A stretch of 64,000 nucleotides of DNA from the NCBI GenBank assembly GCA_947252975.1, contig CAMXWX010000002.1:14575-78574 (forward strand), written 5' to 3'. The notes under the pieces were generated by a model. That model searched no databases. It had not been told where the DNA came from and saw only the letters and a program-made list of their open reading frames with translations. Numbering within the stretch: the first letter of the stretch is position 1; every line of letters begins with the position of its first letter. The translations under genes were made by a program, and so were the position numbers. The DNA is from an uncultured Gardnerella sp. Its GTDB lineage: Bacteria; Actinomycetota; Actinomycetes; Actinomycetales; Bifidobacteriaceae. Shown here piece by piece: positions 14,665-23,768 of the stretch.

Positions 14665-15661
14665 TTCGATGCGACAACCAATGCCTATACGCGCCTTGAA
14701 TCGACCCATAACGACCATTGCAATAATTCCAGAACCAACGAAGCTGAGTTTGATAATTAGTTGCCCAATCGGCTCCCATAGAAGACATCTTTCTTCCAGG
14801 CAAAGCTTGTGGCAAACCGTATGCGCCAGAAGGATTCATAGCGTTTACGCGCCAGCCTGATTCGTGCGAAATAATAAACACGGTAGCAGTAAAATCAGCC
14901 TCGCTATATCCGTTTGAAAGCAGCCACGAATGCGCCCACTCTTGCATCTCGCCTGCTGGAACAGTGGTTCCAATAGACGCAGCAAAATCAGAATCTACAC
15001 TAGCACCGCCAGTTCCAACAAGAACAACCCTATCTTTTGGAGCTTGCTTAACAAAAGATACAAAAACATTGGAAGACAAAATCTTCTTACCTGCACGCGT
15101 AACAATTTTGCTTGTTTCCATAACACCAGGCGCGCCCTGCTCTTTAACCTTTTCCGTGCCTTTTGGAAGAGCAGATGTCTCTTTTTTAACCGTATTAAAC
15201 GCAATAGGCTCGTCGGAAGTTTCTAACTTTGCTCCCGCACGCTTAATAGTTATAACTGTAGATTCGCTAACCTTTGAATCAAGAGACGGCGTAACAACGT
15301 CGTGTGAATCCAAAGTTATGTCTCCCGCTTCTAAAACGGACTTAACATTTGTAAAATCTGTTCCAAAAACCGCGCGATGATGGCCATTTATATTTACAGT
15401 AATATAAGAAGTTGCGCCTTTTTTAGATGGTTTAAGCGAGTTTCTGTATGCACCACGAGAAACCTGATTTTCGCTATCTGTAGCCGAATAGGCGGTTACA
15501 TAAGACTTTGCGGAATTTGATTTGGAACCAGAATAAAAGTTTCGAGAAACAATTCCAAGAACTACAACAGCCACAATACTAACAAAAATTGCTGCAACTC
15601 TTGCCCATTGACGCATGCTCAATGAAGTAAGCGTAACAGTTTTCTTTCTGTGACTTGTCAT
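14657..15661 (-). CDS. Cell-wall hydrolase: G5 domain plus transglycosylase-like domain (Rpf-like architecture)
   Basis: A 334-residue exported protein. A short positive N-terminus and one membrane segment (about 20-38) act as anchor or signal. Residues about 85-145 form a ubiquitin-like DUF348 repeat, about 148-216 a G5 domain (FNTVKKETSALPKGTEKVKE), and about 240-334 a lysozyme-like fold. Glu267 in ISHESGW is the probable catalytic acid, and SGAYGLPQA and HWLSHRSY are typical of actinobacterial soluble transglycosylase/Rpf-type enzymes. It should cut peptidoglycan glycan strands outside the cell. ATG 15661 has AAGGAG 6 nt upstream. Resuscitation activity is not implied by sequence alone. 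Confidence 0.85.
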   Translation of the reverse strand: MTSHRKKTVTLTSLSMRQWARVAAIFVSIVAVVVLGIVSRNFYSGSKSNSAKSYVTAYSATDSENQVSRGAYRNSLKPSKKGATSYITVNINGHHRAVFGTDFTNVKSVLEAGDITLDSHDVVTPSLDSKVSESTVITIKRAGAKLETSDEPIAFNTVKKETSALPKGTEKVKEQGAPGVMETSKIVTRAGKKILSSNVFVSFVKQAPKDRVVLVGTGGASVDSDFAASIGTTVPAGEMQEWAHSWLLSNGYSEADFTATVFIISHESGWRVNAMNPSGAYGLPQALPGRKMSSMGADWATNYQTQLRWFWNYCNGRYGSIQGAYRHWLSHRSY

Positions 15662-15837
15662 AACTCTCCTTGATAGAAGTTAGTGCAAAGTGTAAATCTA
15701 AAACGTTATACGATCTTTTATACGATCTTTAGTTATACGACTTTTTGCACAAAGTATATATAATTGTAGTCTTATGTAAAGAGAAGCGCTAAAAATCAAG
15801 GTTCTTGCGATTATTTCACACTCTTATTAAATTCGCT

Positions 15838-16215
15838 TTACTCGCTTACAGAATCACCTTCATTATCTTTATTATTTTCATCATCTTTACTAGAATCATA
15901 AGCCTTAGCTTGATTAACTAAATCTTCTAAATCAGCTGGAAGCAAAGCGCCAGCTTGACGATAAATAACATCTCCGCGCTTAATAACCATAACTGTTGGA
16001 ACCGCTTTAATCGCAGCTGCACTCGCCAAATCTGGAGACTGATCAATGTCTACTTTAACAAACGGAACATCTTCAAACTTTGCGCTTACTTGCTCAAAAA
16101 TCGGCCCAAAAGCGCGGCAAGGACCGCACCAAGTGGCCCAAAAATCAACAACAACTACCTCGTTGGTGCTTGCAATCTTCTCAAAATCTTCTTGAGTAGC
16201 GTGAATAAGTGCCAT
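15838..16215 (-). CDS. trxA: Thioredoxin
   Basis: A 125-residue cytoplasmic thioredoxin. The active site is WCGPC with Cys30 and Cys33; the cis-proline is in AVPTVMV and the usual buried Asp in VVVDFWA is present. It reduces protein disulfides with electrons from thioredoxin reductase. The last 20 residues (SSKDDENNKDNEGDSVSE) are an acidic tail absent from most thioredoxins, which are about 105-110 residues. ATG 16215 has AAAGGAG 6 nt upstream. It is transcribed away from serS; the 105-bp gap between them holds both promoters. Confidence 0.95.
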   Translation of the reverse strand: MALIHATQEDFEKIASTNEVVVVDFWATWCGPCRAFGPIFEQVSAKFEDVPFVKVDIDQSPDLASAAAIKAVPTVMVIKRGDVIYRQAGALLPADLEDLVNQAKAYDSSKDDENNKDNEGDSVSE

Positions 16216-16320
16216 TTTTACTCCTTAAAACAAGATTTAATAAATTTTACACGAACACGTACTCATTTGCACTATAGTTATTAGCATCATCTGTCGCCTT
16301 GCGGCACTAGGCTAGAAAAC

Positions 16321-17607
16321 ATGCTTGATATCCAATTTATTCGTGAACATGCCGACGTAGTTAAGGAGTCGCAACGCAAGCGTGGCGAGTCCGTAGAACT
16401 TGTCGATGAAGTGCTTCGCGCAGATGATTTGCGCCGCACAAGCTTAAAGGCATTTGAGGCAGCTAGAGCCGATCAAAAAGCAATCGGCAAAAAGGTAGCA
16501 GCCGCAAGTGCAGATCAAAAAGCCGAACTTATTGCACAAACAAAAGAGTTAGCGCAAAAAGTTGCACAGTTTAAGGCTCAATCCGAGCAAGCTACTGCAG
16601 ACTACACAACAGCAATGTGGAAGCTTTCTAACATTGTAGAAGACGAAGCTCCAGAAGGCGGAGAAGACGACTACGTTGTAGTTAAGAAGGTTGGCACACC
16701 TCGCAACTTTGCAGCAGAAGGCTTTGAACCAAAGGATCACTTAACTCTTGGAACTGGCGTTGCTGGAATCGATATGCGCAGAGGCGTTAAGGTTGCAGGC
16801 TCTCGCTTCTACTTCTTGCGCGGAGCTGTAGCACGCTTGCAAATCGCAATGCTTACAATGGCTGTAGACCAAGCAGAAGAGCATGGTTTTACGCTTGCGA
16901 TTACGCCAACGCTTGTGCGACCAGAAGTTATGCGCGGAACTGGCTTCTTGAATTCTCACGCAGACGAGATTTATCGCCTTCGCGAACCAGATGACCAATA
17001 CTTAGTTGGCACATCCGAGGTTGCTCTTGCTGGCATGCACGAAGATGAAATCCTTGACTTAAGCAATGGCGCTTTGCGCTACTGCGGTTGGTCGAGCTGC
17101 TACCGCCGAGAAGCTGGTGCTGCTGGAAAAGATACTTCCGGCATTATTCGCGTGCATCAATTCGATAAGGTAGAGATGTTCGTTTATTGCAAGCAAGAAG
17201 ATTCTCGCGCAGAACATCAAAAGTTACTCGGCATGGAGCAAGAGATGCTCGCTAAGGTGGAAGTACCTTACCGCATTATTGACACCGCTGCTGGCGACCT
17301 TGGCTCTTCTGCTGCGCGCAAGTTTGACTGCGAAGCTTGGGTTCCAACGCAAGGCCGTTATCGCGAGCTTACTTCTACTTCTAATTGCACTGAGTATCAG
17401 GCTCGTCGCTTGAATGTTCGCGAGCGCATAGAAGATGGCGGAACTCGCCCAGTTAGCACGCTTAATGGCACTTTGGCTACTACTCGCTGGCTTGTTGCTA
17501 TTTTGGAAAATCATCAGCACGAAGATGGTTCGATTGATATTCCAAAAGCTATGCAAGCATACATGGGCGGCAAAGAGGTTATTGAGCCTACTAAGTGGGA
17601 AGCCTAA
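16321..17607 (+). CDS. serS: Seryl-tRNA synthetase
   Basis: A 428-residue class II aminoacyl-tRNA synthetase that charges tRNA-Ser. An N-terminal helical hairpin arm (about 1-110) binds the long variable arm of tRNA-Ser. The catalytic core has motif 2 ([20 protein letters not shown]) and motif 3 ([18 protein letters not shown]). Length is normal. No good Shine-Dalgarno site precedes ATG 16321, and a TAGGCT sequence lies 7 nt upstream, so a leaderless mRNA is possible. It is followed by a clear terminator at 17658-17697, so it is monocistronic. Confidence 0.96.
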   Translation: MLDIQFIREHADVVKESQRKRGESVELVDEVLRADDLRRTSLKAFEAARADQKAIGKKVAAASADQKAELIAQTKELAQKVAQFKAQSEQATADYTTAMWKLSNIVEDEAPEGGEDDYVVVKKVGTPRNFAAEGFEPKDHLTLGTGVAGIDMRRGVKVAGSRFYFLRGAVARLQIAMLTMAVDQAEEHGFTLAITPTLVRPEVMRGTGFLNSHADEIYRLREPDDQYLVGTSEVALAGMHEDEILDLSNGALRYCGWSSCYRREAGAAGKDTSGIIRVHQFDKVEMFVYCKQEDSRAEHQKLLGMEQEMLAKVEVPYRIIDTAAGDLGSSAARKFDCEAWVPTQGRYRELTSTSNCTEYQARRLNVRERIEDGGTRPVSTLNGTLATTRWLVAILENHQHEDGSIDIPKAMQAYMGGKEVIEPTKWEA

Positions 17608-17657
17608 AAGCCTAAGCCTAACAGAGCTTTAAGCCTTTGATATTAACGTTGATTAAT

Positions 17658-17697
17658 AAGTGTGCAAATCAGTTTTGGTTTGCACACTTTTGTTTTT
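17658..17697 (+). terminator. Rho-independent terminator of serS
   Basis: Perfect 11-bp stem AAGTGTGCAAA / TTTGCACACTT with a 10-nt loop, followed by TTTGTTTTT. It lies 50 nt after the serS stop. The HNH gene converges from the other side and ends at 17727. Confidence 0.88.
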
Positions 17698-17726
17698 GAC
17701 ATTTGCGCTTGTTGCTCAAAACGCCA

Positions 17727-18509
17727 CTACTTTGTAGGCAGCTCTTGCGCAGAACACCCGTGCAAAACAGACGCCATACTCTGCTTTTCGGCGCTTGTAA
17801 CGCTAAGGTCGTACTTATACTTAACAGCAATCTGCCTAGCTACATAACCGCATCTAAAAGACTTATTAGATGGAAGCCAATAGGCCGCAGAAGCAGAGCC
17901 TTTTTCTTGGTTTGCTGCTCCTTGCACAGCAAGAAGGTTCAGCATATCGTTACCAAACTTAAGTCGCTTAGCGCGATTCCACTTCCAAGCACCCGATTGC
18001 CAAGCGTTTTCTAGAGCCACAACGTGATCAATTTGAACAAGCGCGCTAGTTTTTCTGCCTCGCACAAAGTTAATATCTAATCCTGTATATGGGTCGTGTA
18101 AAAGCCCAGACGCTACTTTGCAAGATCCCGCATACTTAAAGCGAACATGCGTTAAATCGCGCGCAAGAACGTCTTCTCGAACATCACAACCGTTTTTATC
18201 ATCGTCTGTAGTTCTATACCCAAAAACGCTTCTGTTATATCCAGAAGCATGCGACTTATCTACTTTTAGCTTACTAAGCTTTTCTGCAGCATCTCCACTG
18301 GCAACGTATTCTCCAGTAATATTCCCAACATCTTGGTTAAGTTTAGGCAAAACTAAGCCAATAACAATTCCTACAAGAATCGCGAGAGCAATAAGCCATA
18401 TAAAAGACGTTACGCTCCTAGAGATTGGAGCGTTACTATAGCGCGCATCACCTACTCTACGATTGCTACGACCGCCACGACCGCTACTATTACTACGATT
18501 GCGCAGCAT
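17727..18509 (-). CDS. Membrane-anchored HNH endonuclease family protein (DUF1524)
   Basis: A 260-residue protein with a basic N-terminus, one membrane segment (about 34-54) and an extracytoplasmic DUF1524/HNH domain. Key residues are the IDHV motif with Asp161-His162, Asn191 in NDMLNLL and Asn200-Lys203 in ANQEK, plus conserved YNRSVFGYRT and DPYTG segments. Actinobacterial secreted relatives are annotated as HNH nucleases. It may degrade extracellular DNA; that is inference. Its start overlaps the end of the large ABC-like gene by 17 nt, so the two are probably co-translated. It converges with serS. Confidence 0.87.
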   Translation of the reverse strand: MLRNRSNSSGRGGRSNRRVGDARYSNAPISRSVTSFIWLIALAILVGIVIGLVLPKLNQDVGNITGEYVASGDAAEKLSKLKVDKSHASGYNRSVFGYRTTDDDKNGCDVREDVLARDLTHVRFKYAGSCKVASGLLHDPYTGLDINFVRGRKTSALVQIDHVVALENAWQSGAWKWNRAKRLKFGNDMLNLLAVQGAANQEKGSASAAYWLPSNKSFRCGYVARQIAVKYKYDLSVTSAEKQSMASVLHGCSAQELPTK

Positions 18510-21078
18510 GATTAATATCTACAACCCAAGGAATACGACGTATAACAATGTTGAGCACTTGCTGAATAAGGCTAATAAGAATAATGATTGCCATAACTGC
18601 GTACACAACGTTCCATTGCGGATTCTTAGTTACAAGTGGGTGGATTGTACTAGAAACAAGCATTATTGCATTTGCAATTCCAATAAGAGAAACCGACATA
18701 AGAATCGCTTGCATTCTGCCGACTTTGCGCGATAATCTTACGCGTTGCTGAGCCAATTTTCGCATTGAGTCAACAACTCGCTTAACGCAATAATCTCCTT
18801 GACGGAATGCCAATACTTCTTGCAAACCAAGCTCTACATCGTCTACTTCTAGTTCAACCATTTTTTGGTCTAAATGAACTTTATTAATAAAGCTTTTAAG
18901 GCTCAAACTAAACAATCCTGGGATTACAAACACGATTAGCAAACAAATCACAGACGCAAAAATCGCGATTTGAACACTAAAGTAGCTTAGCAAAACGATT
19001 GCTGGAATAATCGAAAGAATCATTCCAACGCTCATACTAAGACCTGCCTTGTGTAAGTGAGCGTGATGAAGGTCTAGTCCTGCAAAAGACGCAACAAGTG
19101 TTAAGCATCTTAAGCATGCGCAAACAACTACAACAAGAACGTAGTCTTTAACACCTAAGCCAAAAAGCGGCCTGCTTGCTATAGCAAACATTGCTGCAAT
19201 TGCGCAAACAGGAATCAACAAAGCACAAACAATATTTATTACAGTTGAGAAGGCACTGAGAATAGCAAATAATGCTTTCTTTAAGTAAGACACTTTTGAT
19301 TTTTTGCCACTATTATGCGCAATATTTTCACGCTCATTTTCATGCTCATCGCTACTTGCATCGCCAATTGCATTGCCACTTTGCGCGCGTAAATCTCCGT
19401 TTGAATCATCACTTAGTGCGCCTACAGATGCAGCTCGCGCACGCGAATCACTAAACACACTAACTTTAACTAAATTGTCTGCACTAGTGGCGTAGCTATC
19501 GCTTGGAAGAAACACAAGAATAGTTGCTTTTTTGGCAATTTTGCGCAAAACATCACATAAGGTTTTAGCTTCTTTAGCACTAATATCTTTGGAAGAATAG
19601 TCAAAAATGTATACAGGAGTGCGGCGAATCAGCGCGCGCGCCATAACAAGTCGCCTAAGAATATCTTGCTTATTTTCGGCATGAATATTTTCTACTCGCA
19701 AGTCTAAACCGTTGTAATCTGCATAAACAACACCATCCACGCGAGCAGCCCCAAGTGCCTGCCACATAGACGTTGTAGTAGCATTTTTAGACGCCATCAG
19801 TAAGTTTTCTCGCAAAGTGGCAGAAAACAGGTGACTATTCTTGCGAACAATCGTTACAAGATCTGCCAACGCGCCAGGATCTACATTATTTAGAGTTATA
19901 TAAGAAGGATTTCCAGCAATATCGCCAAAATCAGATGCCACAAATGGCGAATCCGTACCTAAATCAGGCAGAGCATAACTATCACTGTAAGATAGAGCAA
20001 CGTTTGATTTAGAGCTAAAAGTAACGCCATTAAGAACGTTGTGCGCAACTAAATCGTAATACTCGCTTGGCATTACATTCAGTTTTCCACTAGAAACATT
20101 AAAGGATGCTCGCAAAGGACGATTATTCTTAACAAAATTACAACGAACATGAAGAGAAACGTTGCTAGCGCCATCTGGAATACTCAAAGACGACTTATTG
20201 TCTATTTTTTCTAGCACGGATTGTGAATATTCGGAATCCAAATCGGAATCTAAAGTAGATGAATTATTGGAAGAACCACCATTAGCAGCAACACTTTTGA
20301 ACAAATCGCCAATATTATTTAGCCCCGAAACAGCACGATTTTTAATATGCATGCAATTAGCAACTCTGCGAATTGGATCCACACTTAACATAAGCAGCGG
20401 CAAAGTTAGCATTGCTGCAGGAAGACCCACAGACCTAACCGAAAGAAGCCAAACCGTGCAAACAACAGCAACAGCAACCATAAAATACGTCAAAAAAGCA
20501 CACAAACAACGCAACAAAACACGAACGTTATAAAGCGCAGTACAAAGAGCTAAAGCAGAAAAAACGGCCGCAACGAGGCAAATACTCGCTAGATAAGTGT
20601 TGATTGAGAACAACGCAATGCTAACAGCAAAAGGCATAGGAAAAGCTGCAAAAATTTGCGGCAAAAGCAAACCAGCCCAACGCTGAACCCAAGCAATATC
20701 TTCATTTACGCAAATCGAAGAATACTCAACAGAATCAGTACGATTAGCCGAACTGAGCGAAATCATAGACCGCAACATCTTCGGTCGAAGCTTCATAGCT
20801 ACGCGAGTGCCAATCTCGGTAGAAAAAATACAAGATTGATGAAAAGCAACGTATTTTATAATCAAAATACCAACAAGCGAAATCAAATAAGACGTTAGCT
20901 CAACGGAGCTAAGCAAAGATTTACCAGTATATTTTGCTGGAATCAAAATAGGCGAAAGAATGCCAACACAAACATACACAAAACCGATGTTTGCAAGAGA
21001 AGATATAGCAAGACACGCCGCTCTTAAGGCAACCAGATGTTTAACACCTGGAACAAAAGCAAAGAAACGACTAATCAT
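18493..21078 (-). CDS. ABC-exporter-like fusion protein with decayed nucleotide-binding domain
   Basis: An 861-residue protein with two membrane domains of about six helices (roughly 1-260 and 610-855) and an ABC-like domain between them. The Q-loop region HLFSATLRENLLMA is well kept. Walker A is gone: SSGKLNVMPSEYYDLV stands where GxxGxGKS/T should be. The LSGGQ region reads NKQDILRRLVMARAL. Walker B is VYIFDYSSKD, with Tyr in place of the catalytic Glu. The layout resembles a CydDC-type exporter in one chain, but ATP hydrolysis by this chain looks impossible. It overlaps the HNH gene by 17 nt. It might be a scaffold, a passive partner, or a gene in decay, although the frame is fully open. 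Confidence 0.8.
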   Translation of the reverse strand: MISRFFAFVPGVKHLVALRAACLAISSLANIGFVYVCVGILSPILIPAKYTGKSLLSSVELTSYLISLVGILIIKYVAFHQSCIFSTEIGTRVAMKLRPKMLRSMISLSSANRTDSVEYSSICVNEDIAWVQRWAGLLLPQIFAAFPMPFAVSIALFSINTYLASICLVAAVFSALALCTALYNVRVLLRCLCAFLTYFMVAVAVVCTVWLLSVRSVGLPAAMLTLPLLMLSVDPIRRVANCMHIKNRAVSGLNNIGDLFKSVAANGGSSNNSSTLDSDLDSEYSQSVLEKIDNKSSLSIPDGASNVSLHVRCNFVKNNRPLRASFNVSSGKLNVMPSEYYDLVAHNVLNGVTFSSKSNVALSYSDSYALPDLGTDSPFVASDFGDIAGNPSYITLNNVDPGALADLVTIVRKNSHLFSATLRENLLMASKNATTTSMWQALGAARVDGVVYADYNGLDLRVENIHAENKQDILRRLVMARALIRRTPVYIFDYSSKDISAKEAKTLCDVLRKIAKKATILVFLPSDSYATSADNLVKVSVFSDSRARAASVGALSDDSNGDLRAQSGNAIGDASSDEHENERENIAHNSGKKSKVSYLKKALFAILSAFSTVINIVCALLIPVCAIAAMFAIASRPLFGLGVKDYVLVVVVCACLRCLTLVASFAGLDLHHAHLHKAGLSMSVGMILSIIPAIVLLSYFSVQIAIFASVICLLIVFVIPGLFSLSLKSFINKVHLDQKMVELEVDDVELGLQEVLAFRQGDYCVKRVVDSMRKLAQQRVRLSRKVGRMQAILMSVSLIGIANAIMLVSSTIHPLVTKNPQWNVVYAVMAIIILISLIQQVLNIVIRRIPWVVDINHAAQS

Positions 21079-21385
21079 TTAACTATCCTTTTCTTGTTCA
21101 TAAAACCTACAAAATCAACGTAGCTATATTATGCATAAGAGCGAACACATTTAACCAGTGCAAACAAACACAAAAGAAGCCAAACATCTAAATATCTAAA
21201 CATCAAACAAATCTAATACTCACAGCACATCTAACATCTAAACTCTTAAAACACTATAAGTCACTTTTCAAACCCGTAAAATGCACTTTTACAAGCACTC
21301 TCTAACACACAGATTCGCTACTTTTTACAACACATAAGATTACGCTAAACGCCAGGCATCAACACGCCGAATTGTAGATTGCAAT
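21079..21385. other. Gene-free gap of about 300 bp
   Basis: Contains AT-rich low-complexity sequence with loose repeats of ACATCTAA-type words around 21180-21250. A perfect 16-bp palindrome GTAGATTGCAATCTAC (21373-21388) runs into the rnhB stop codon. No ORF with coding character and no convincing promoter is seen. Confidence 0.5.
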
Positions 21386-22069
21386 CTACCCCAAATGCCA
21401 ACTCAAACGGTGCAAATCGCTAGCGCCATGCTCCAAAATCGCATCCCTATGCGCTTTAGAACCATAGCCCTTGTTATGCGCCCAATCGTAAACAGCATAT
21501 TTTGGATTTTGTGCTAAATCAATCATCAACGAATCTCGAGTCACCTTTGCAATAACAGAAGCCGCCGAAACACTAGCACACTTTTGATCTGCCTTAACTA
21601 AAGTGTGAACTTTTACAGAAAATTGCATACTAGGCGCATCAAAAGTACCTAAAGCTTTGCCAACGTAATTGAACGGACCGTCCAAAATCGCAGCAATCCG
21701 CGCATCTTTAAGGCTAGAGCGCATGCGATTTTGAACATCGTTAATCGCATTAATCGCAGCAACACCAAGAGCGTAGCTAATACCCCACTCGTCAATTTGA
21801 CGATTTGTACAAGAGCCAACAGCAAAAGCATTGCACCAATTTTCAATCGGATCCAGCAAACCCTCCCGCTTATGTGCATTAAGAAGCTTAGAATCCGCTA
21901 GACCTTGCGGAAAACTACCCGATTTAATCTTTTGCGCACTAAAAAGCGCTGCACCAACCATAACAGGACCAGCAAGACTACCGCGGCCAACTTCGTCTAA
22001 GCCAATAACCCAGTCAAATCCGCTGCTTATAAGGTTTTGTTCAAAGTCAAAAGATGGAATAATTGCCAA
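21386..22069 (-). CDS. rnhB: Ribonuclease HII
   Basis: A 227-residue RNase HII, which removes RNA from RNA-DNA hybrids and single ribonucleotides from DNA. The first active-site motif is GLDEVGRGSLAGPV; further acidic residues lie in ILDGPFN and KADQKCASVSAASVIAKV. Start is probably TTG at 22069, since the protein begins directly before the conserved core and an AGTAGG sequence lies upstream; no in-frame ATG gives a full domain. It follows lepB and rplS, a classical bacterial order. Confidence 0.95.
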   Translation of the reverse strand: MAIIPSFDFEQNLISSGFDWVIGLDEVGRGSLAGPVMVGAALFSAQKIKSGSFPQGLADSKLLNAHKREGLLDPIENWCNAFAVGSCTNRQIDEWGISYALGVAAINAINDVQNRMRSSLKDARIAAILDGPFNYVGKALGTFDAPSMQFSVKVHTLVKADQKCASVSAASVIAKVTRDSLMIDLAQNPKYAVYDWAHNKGYGSKAHRDAILEHGASDLHRLSWHLG

Positions 22070-22156
22070 ATTTGCCTACTCTTAACTACTTATTTGCACT
22101 ACTTATTTGCGATATCTACTTACGTTTACTTATGCTTAATTACGTCTACTTACGCC

Positions 22157-23110
22157 TTACTTATTTGCAGATTTAGCTTTTACATCGTCAAAAGCATCGC
22201 TGTGATTTTCAAAAATGCCCATACGATTAAGTGGCCAAAAACGCATAAACGCAACGCCTTCAATTTTAGAAATTGGCACTAAACCATCGTCCCCATCGTT
22301 CTTATGATACCTAGAATCCGCTGAATTAGCGCGATTATCTCCAAGAACAAAAACATGGCCTGGCTTAACTTTTACCTTAAAAGCAAATGCGCTCGGACTT
22401 ACACCTGGCCTAATGTAAGCAGATTCAAGAACTGGAACTCCATTAACCAAAATCGGGTCGCCATCCCCTTTGCACTCAACTGTATCTCCAGGAAGACCAA
22501 TAAGGCGCTTAATTAAATCTTTGCCTGAAAGAATGCCGCCACTGCTGCTTTCTCCGCTTAGCCAATTAGCGGGATCTTCGAAAACAACAATATCACCACG
22601 ATTTAGCGGAAAAACCCTAGGAGTTAGTTTAGACGTAACAACGTAATCGCCTATATGAATTGTGTCTAGCATAGATCCCGACGGTATAAAATACACGCCA
22701 AGAATAAAAATACGCAAAAAAATTACAACGATAATAGGCACAAGATACCAAGCAATAAGCTCTTTCCAAGAAGTTTTGAAAAGCTTTACTGTTCTTGCTT
22801 TAGAGCCATTTTGCGTTTGCGAATTTTGGTAATCGCTTTGCTCCGAATTATTACCACGCAAAGCATAATTCGCATAATCGCTATGATTCACGTAATTACC
22901 AGAAACGTGATTTCCCCTTATTTTGCAATGTTTAGAGTGCATACCCCTCCTAGCACTCTTAGAGCCAAAATTAAAAACGCTCATAACACCAAAGCCAGAA
23001 GCAAGATTACGCTTGACTTCTGGCTCGGGTGGAACAGGAGAAGGATTCAAGCCGTGACCTGCTACATTAACAATATGATTATCGCTATTTTGCAAGTCTT
23101 CGGAATGCAT
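22157..23110 (-). CDS. lepB: Signal peptidase I with long N-terminal extension
   Basis: A 317-residue type I signal peptidase that cleaves signal peptides of exported proteins. The catalytic Ser146 is in PSGSMLDTI and the catalytic Lys201 in KRLIGLPGD; box E is GDNRANSADSR. One membrane helix (about 117-140) precedes the catalytic domain, which faces outward. The first 110 residues are a hydrophilic Asn/Ser/His-rich extension with little conservation, probably cytoplasmic. ATG 23110 has AAGG about 7 nt upstream. It lies 35 nt after rplS and is probably co-transcribed with rplS and rnhB. It would process the surface protein and lipoproteins' non-lipid counterparts encoded here. Confidence 0.95.
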   Translation of the reverse strand: MHSEDLQNSDNHIVNVAGHGLNPSPVPPEPEVKRNLASGFGVMSVFNFGSKSARRGMHSKHCKIRGNHVSGNYVNHSDYANYALRGNNSEQSDYQNSQTQNGSKARTVKLFKTSWKELIAWYLVPIIVVIFLRIFILGVYFIPSGSMLDTIHIGDYVVTSKLTPRVFPLNRGDIVVFEDPANWLSGESSSGGILSGKDLIKRLIGLPGDTVECKGDGDPILVNGVPVLESAYIRPGVSPSAFAFKVKVKPGHVFVLGDNRANSADSRYHKNDGDDGLVPISKIEGVAFMRFWPLNRMGIFENHSDAFDDVKAKSANK

Positions 23111-23145
23111 ATTAATCCTTATGTAAATCCTTAACCTAAATAAAT

Positions 23146-23514
23146 TTACTTAGCAGCGCTGTTGTCACGACGCTCGGCAATACGAGCAGCCTTGCCACGC
23201 AAAGCGCGCAAGTAGTAAAGCTTAGCGCGACGAACGCGACCACTACGAACCAGCTTAATCGAATCGATAGCTGGAGAATGAAGTGGGAAGCGACGCTCAA
23301 CACCAGTACCAAAGCTAACCTTACGAACAACAAAAGTCTCGCGAACGCCAGCACCCTTACGAGCAATAACTACGCCAGTAAAAGTCTGGATACGAGTGTT
23401 GTTGCCTTCCTGAATCTTAACGTTAACGTCAACAGTATCTCCAGGACGGAAAGCTGGGATTTCTTCGGCAGCCTTAAGATGCTTAGCATCAAATGCTTCT
23501 ACAGCATTCACCAT
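23146..23514 (-). CDS. rplS: Ribosomal protein bL19
   Basis: A 122-residue large-subunit protein located at the 30S-50S interface. Diagnostic segments are [49 protein letters not shown] and [18 protein letters not shown] 23514 has GAGGAA about 7 nt upstream. It is the first gene of the rplS-lepB-rnhB group; trmD and rpsP, often upstream in other bacteria, are not adjacent here. Confidence 0.97.
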   Translation of the reverse strand: MVNAVEAFDAKHLKAAEEIPAFRPGDTVDVNVKIQEGNNTRIQTFTGVVIARKGAGVRETFVVRKVSFGTGVERRFPLHSPAIDSIKLVRSGRVRRAKLYYLRALRGKAARIAERRDNSAAK

Positions 23515-23727
23515 AATAATTCCTCCATCGCCGCCGCATATCAGCGCAAGTTATATCAAAGTAAATTGTCTAATTTTAATTTTGACTTTTAAACTTTACT
23601 TTGAATAATCTTTCCCAAAAAGTTTGCTTTTTGGGGCTTCCATCCGCCAATCTTCAAAAGCTGGCTAGACTACTAATAAACAGACTATGCGGCATCCGCT
23701 TATTGAAAGCATACGAACATAAATTTA

Positions 23728-23753
23728 TGCTCAATAATGGACATTATTGAGCA
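23728..23753 (-). terminator. Palindrome between the ABC ATPase and rplS genes
   Basis: Perfect 12-nt arms (TGCTCAATAATG / CATTATTGAGCA) around a 2-nt centre, 16 nt after the ABC ATPase stop on the minus strand. No clean T-run follows, so it may instead be a protein-binding palindrome. A second possibility is a weak terminator. Confidence 0.45.
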
Positions 23754-23768
23754 CTATTTCGCACTATT

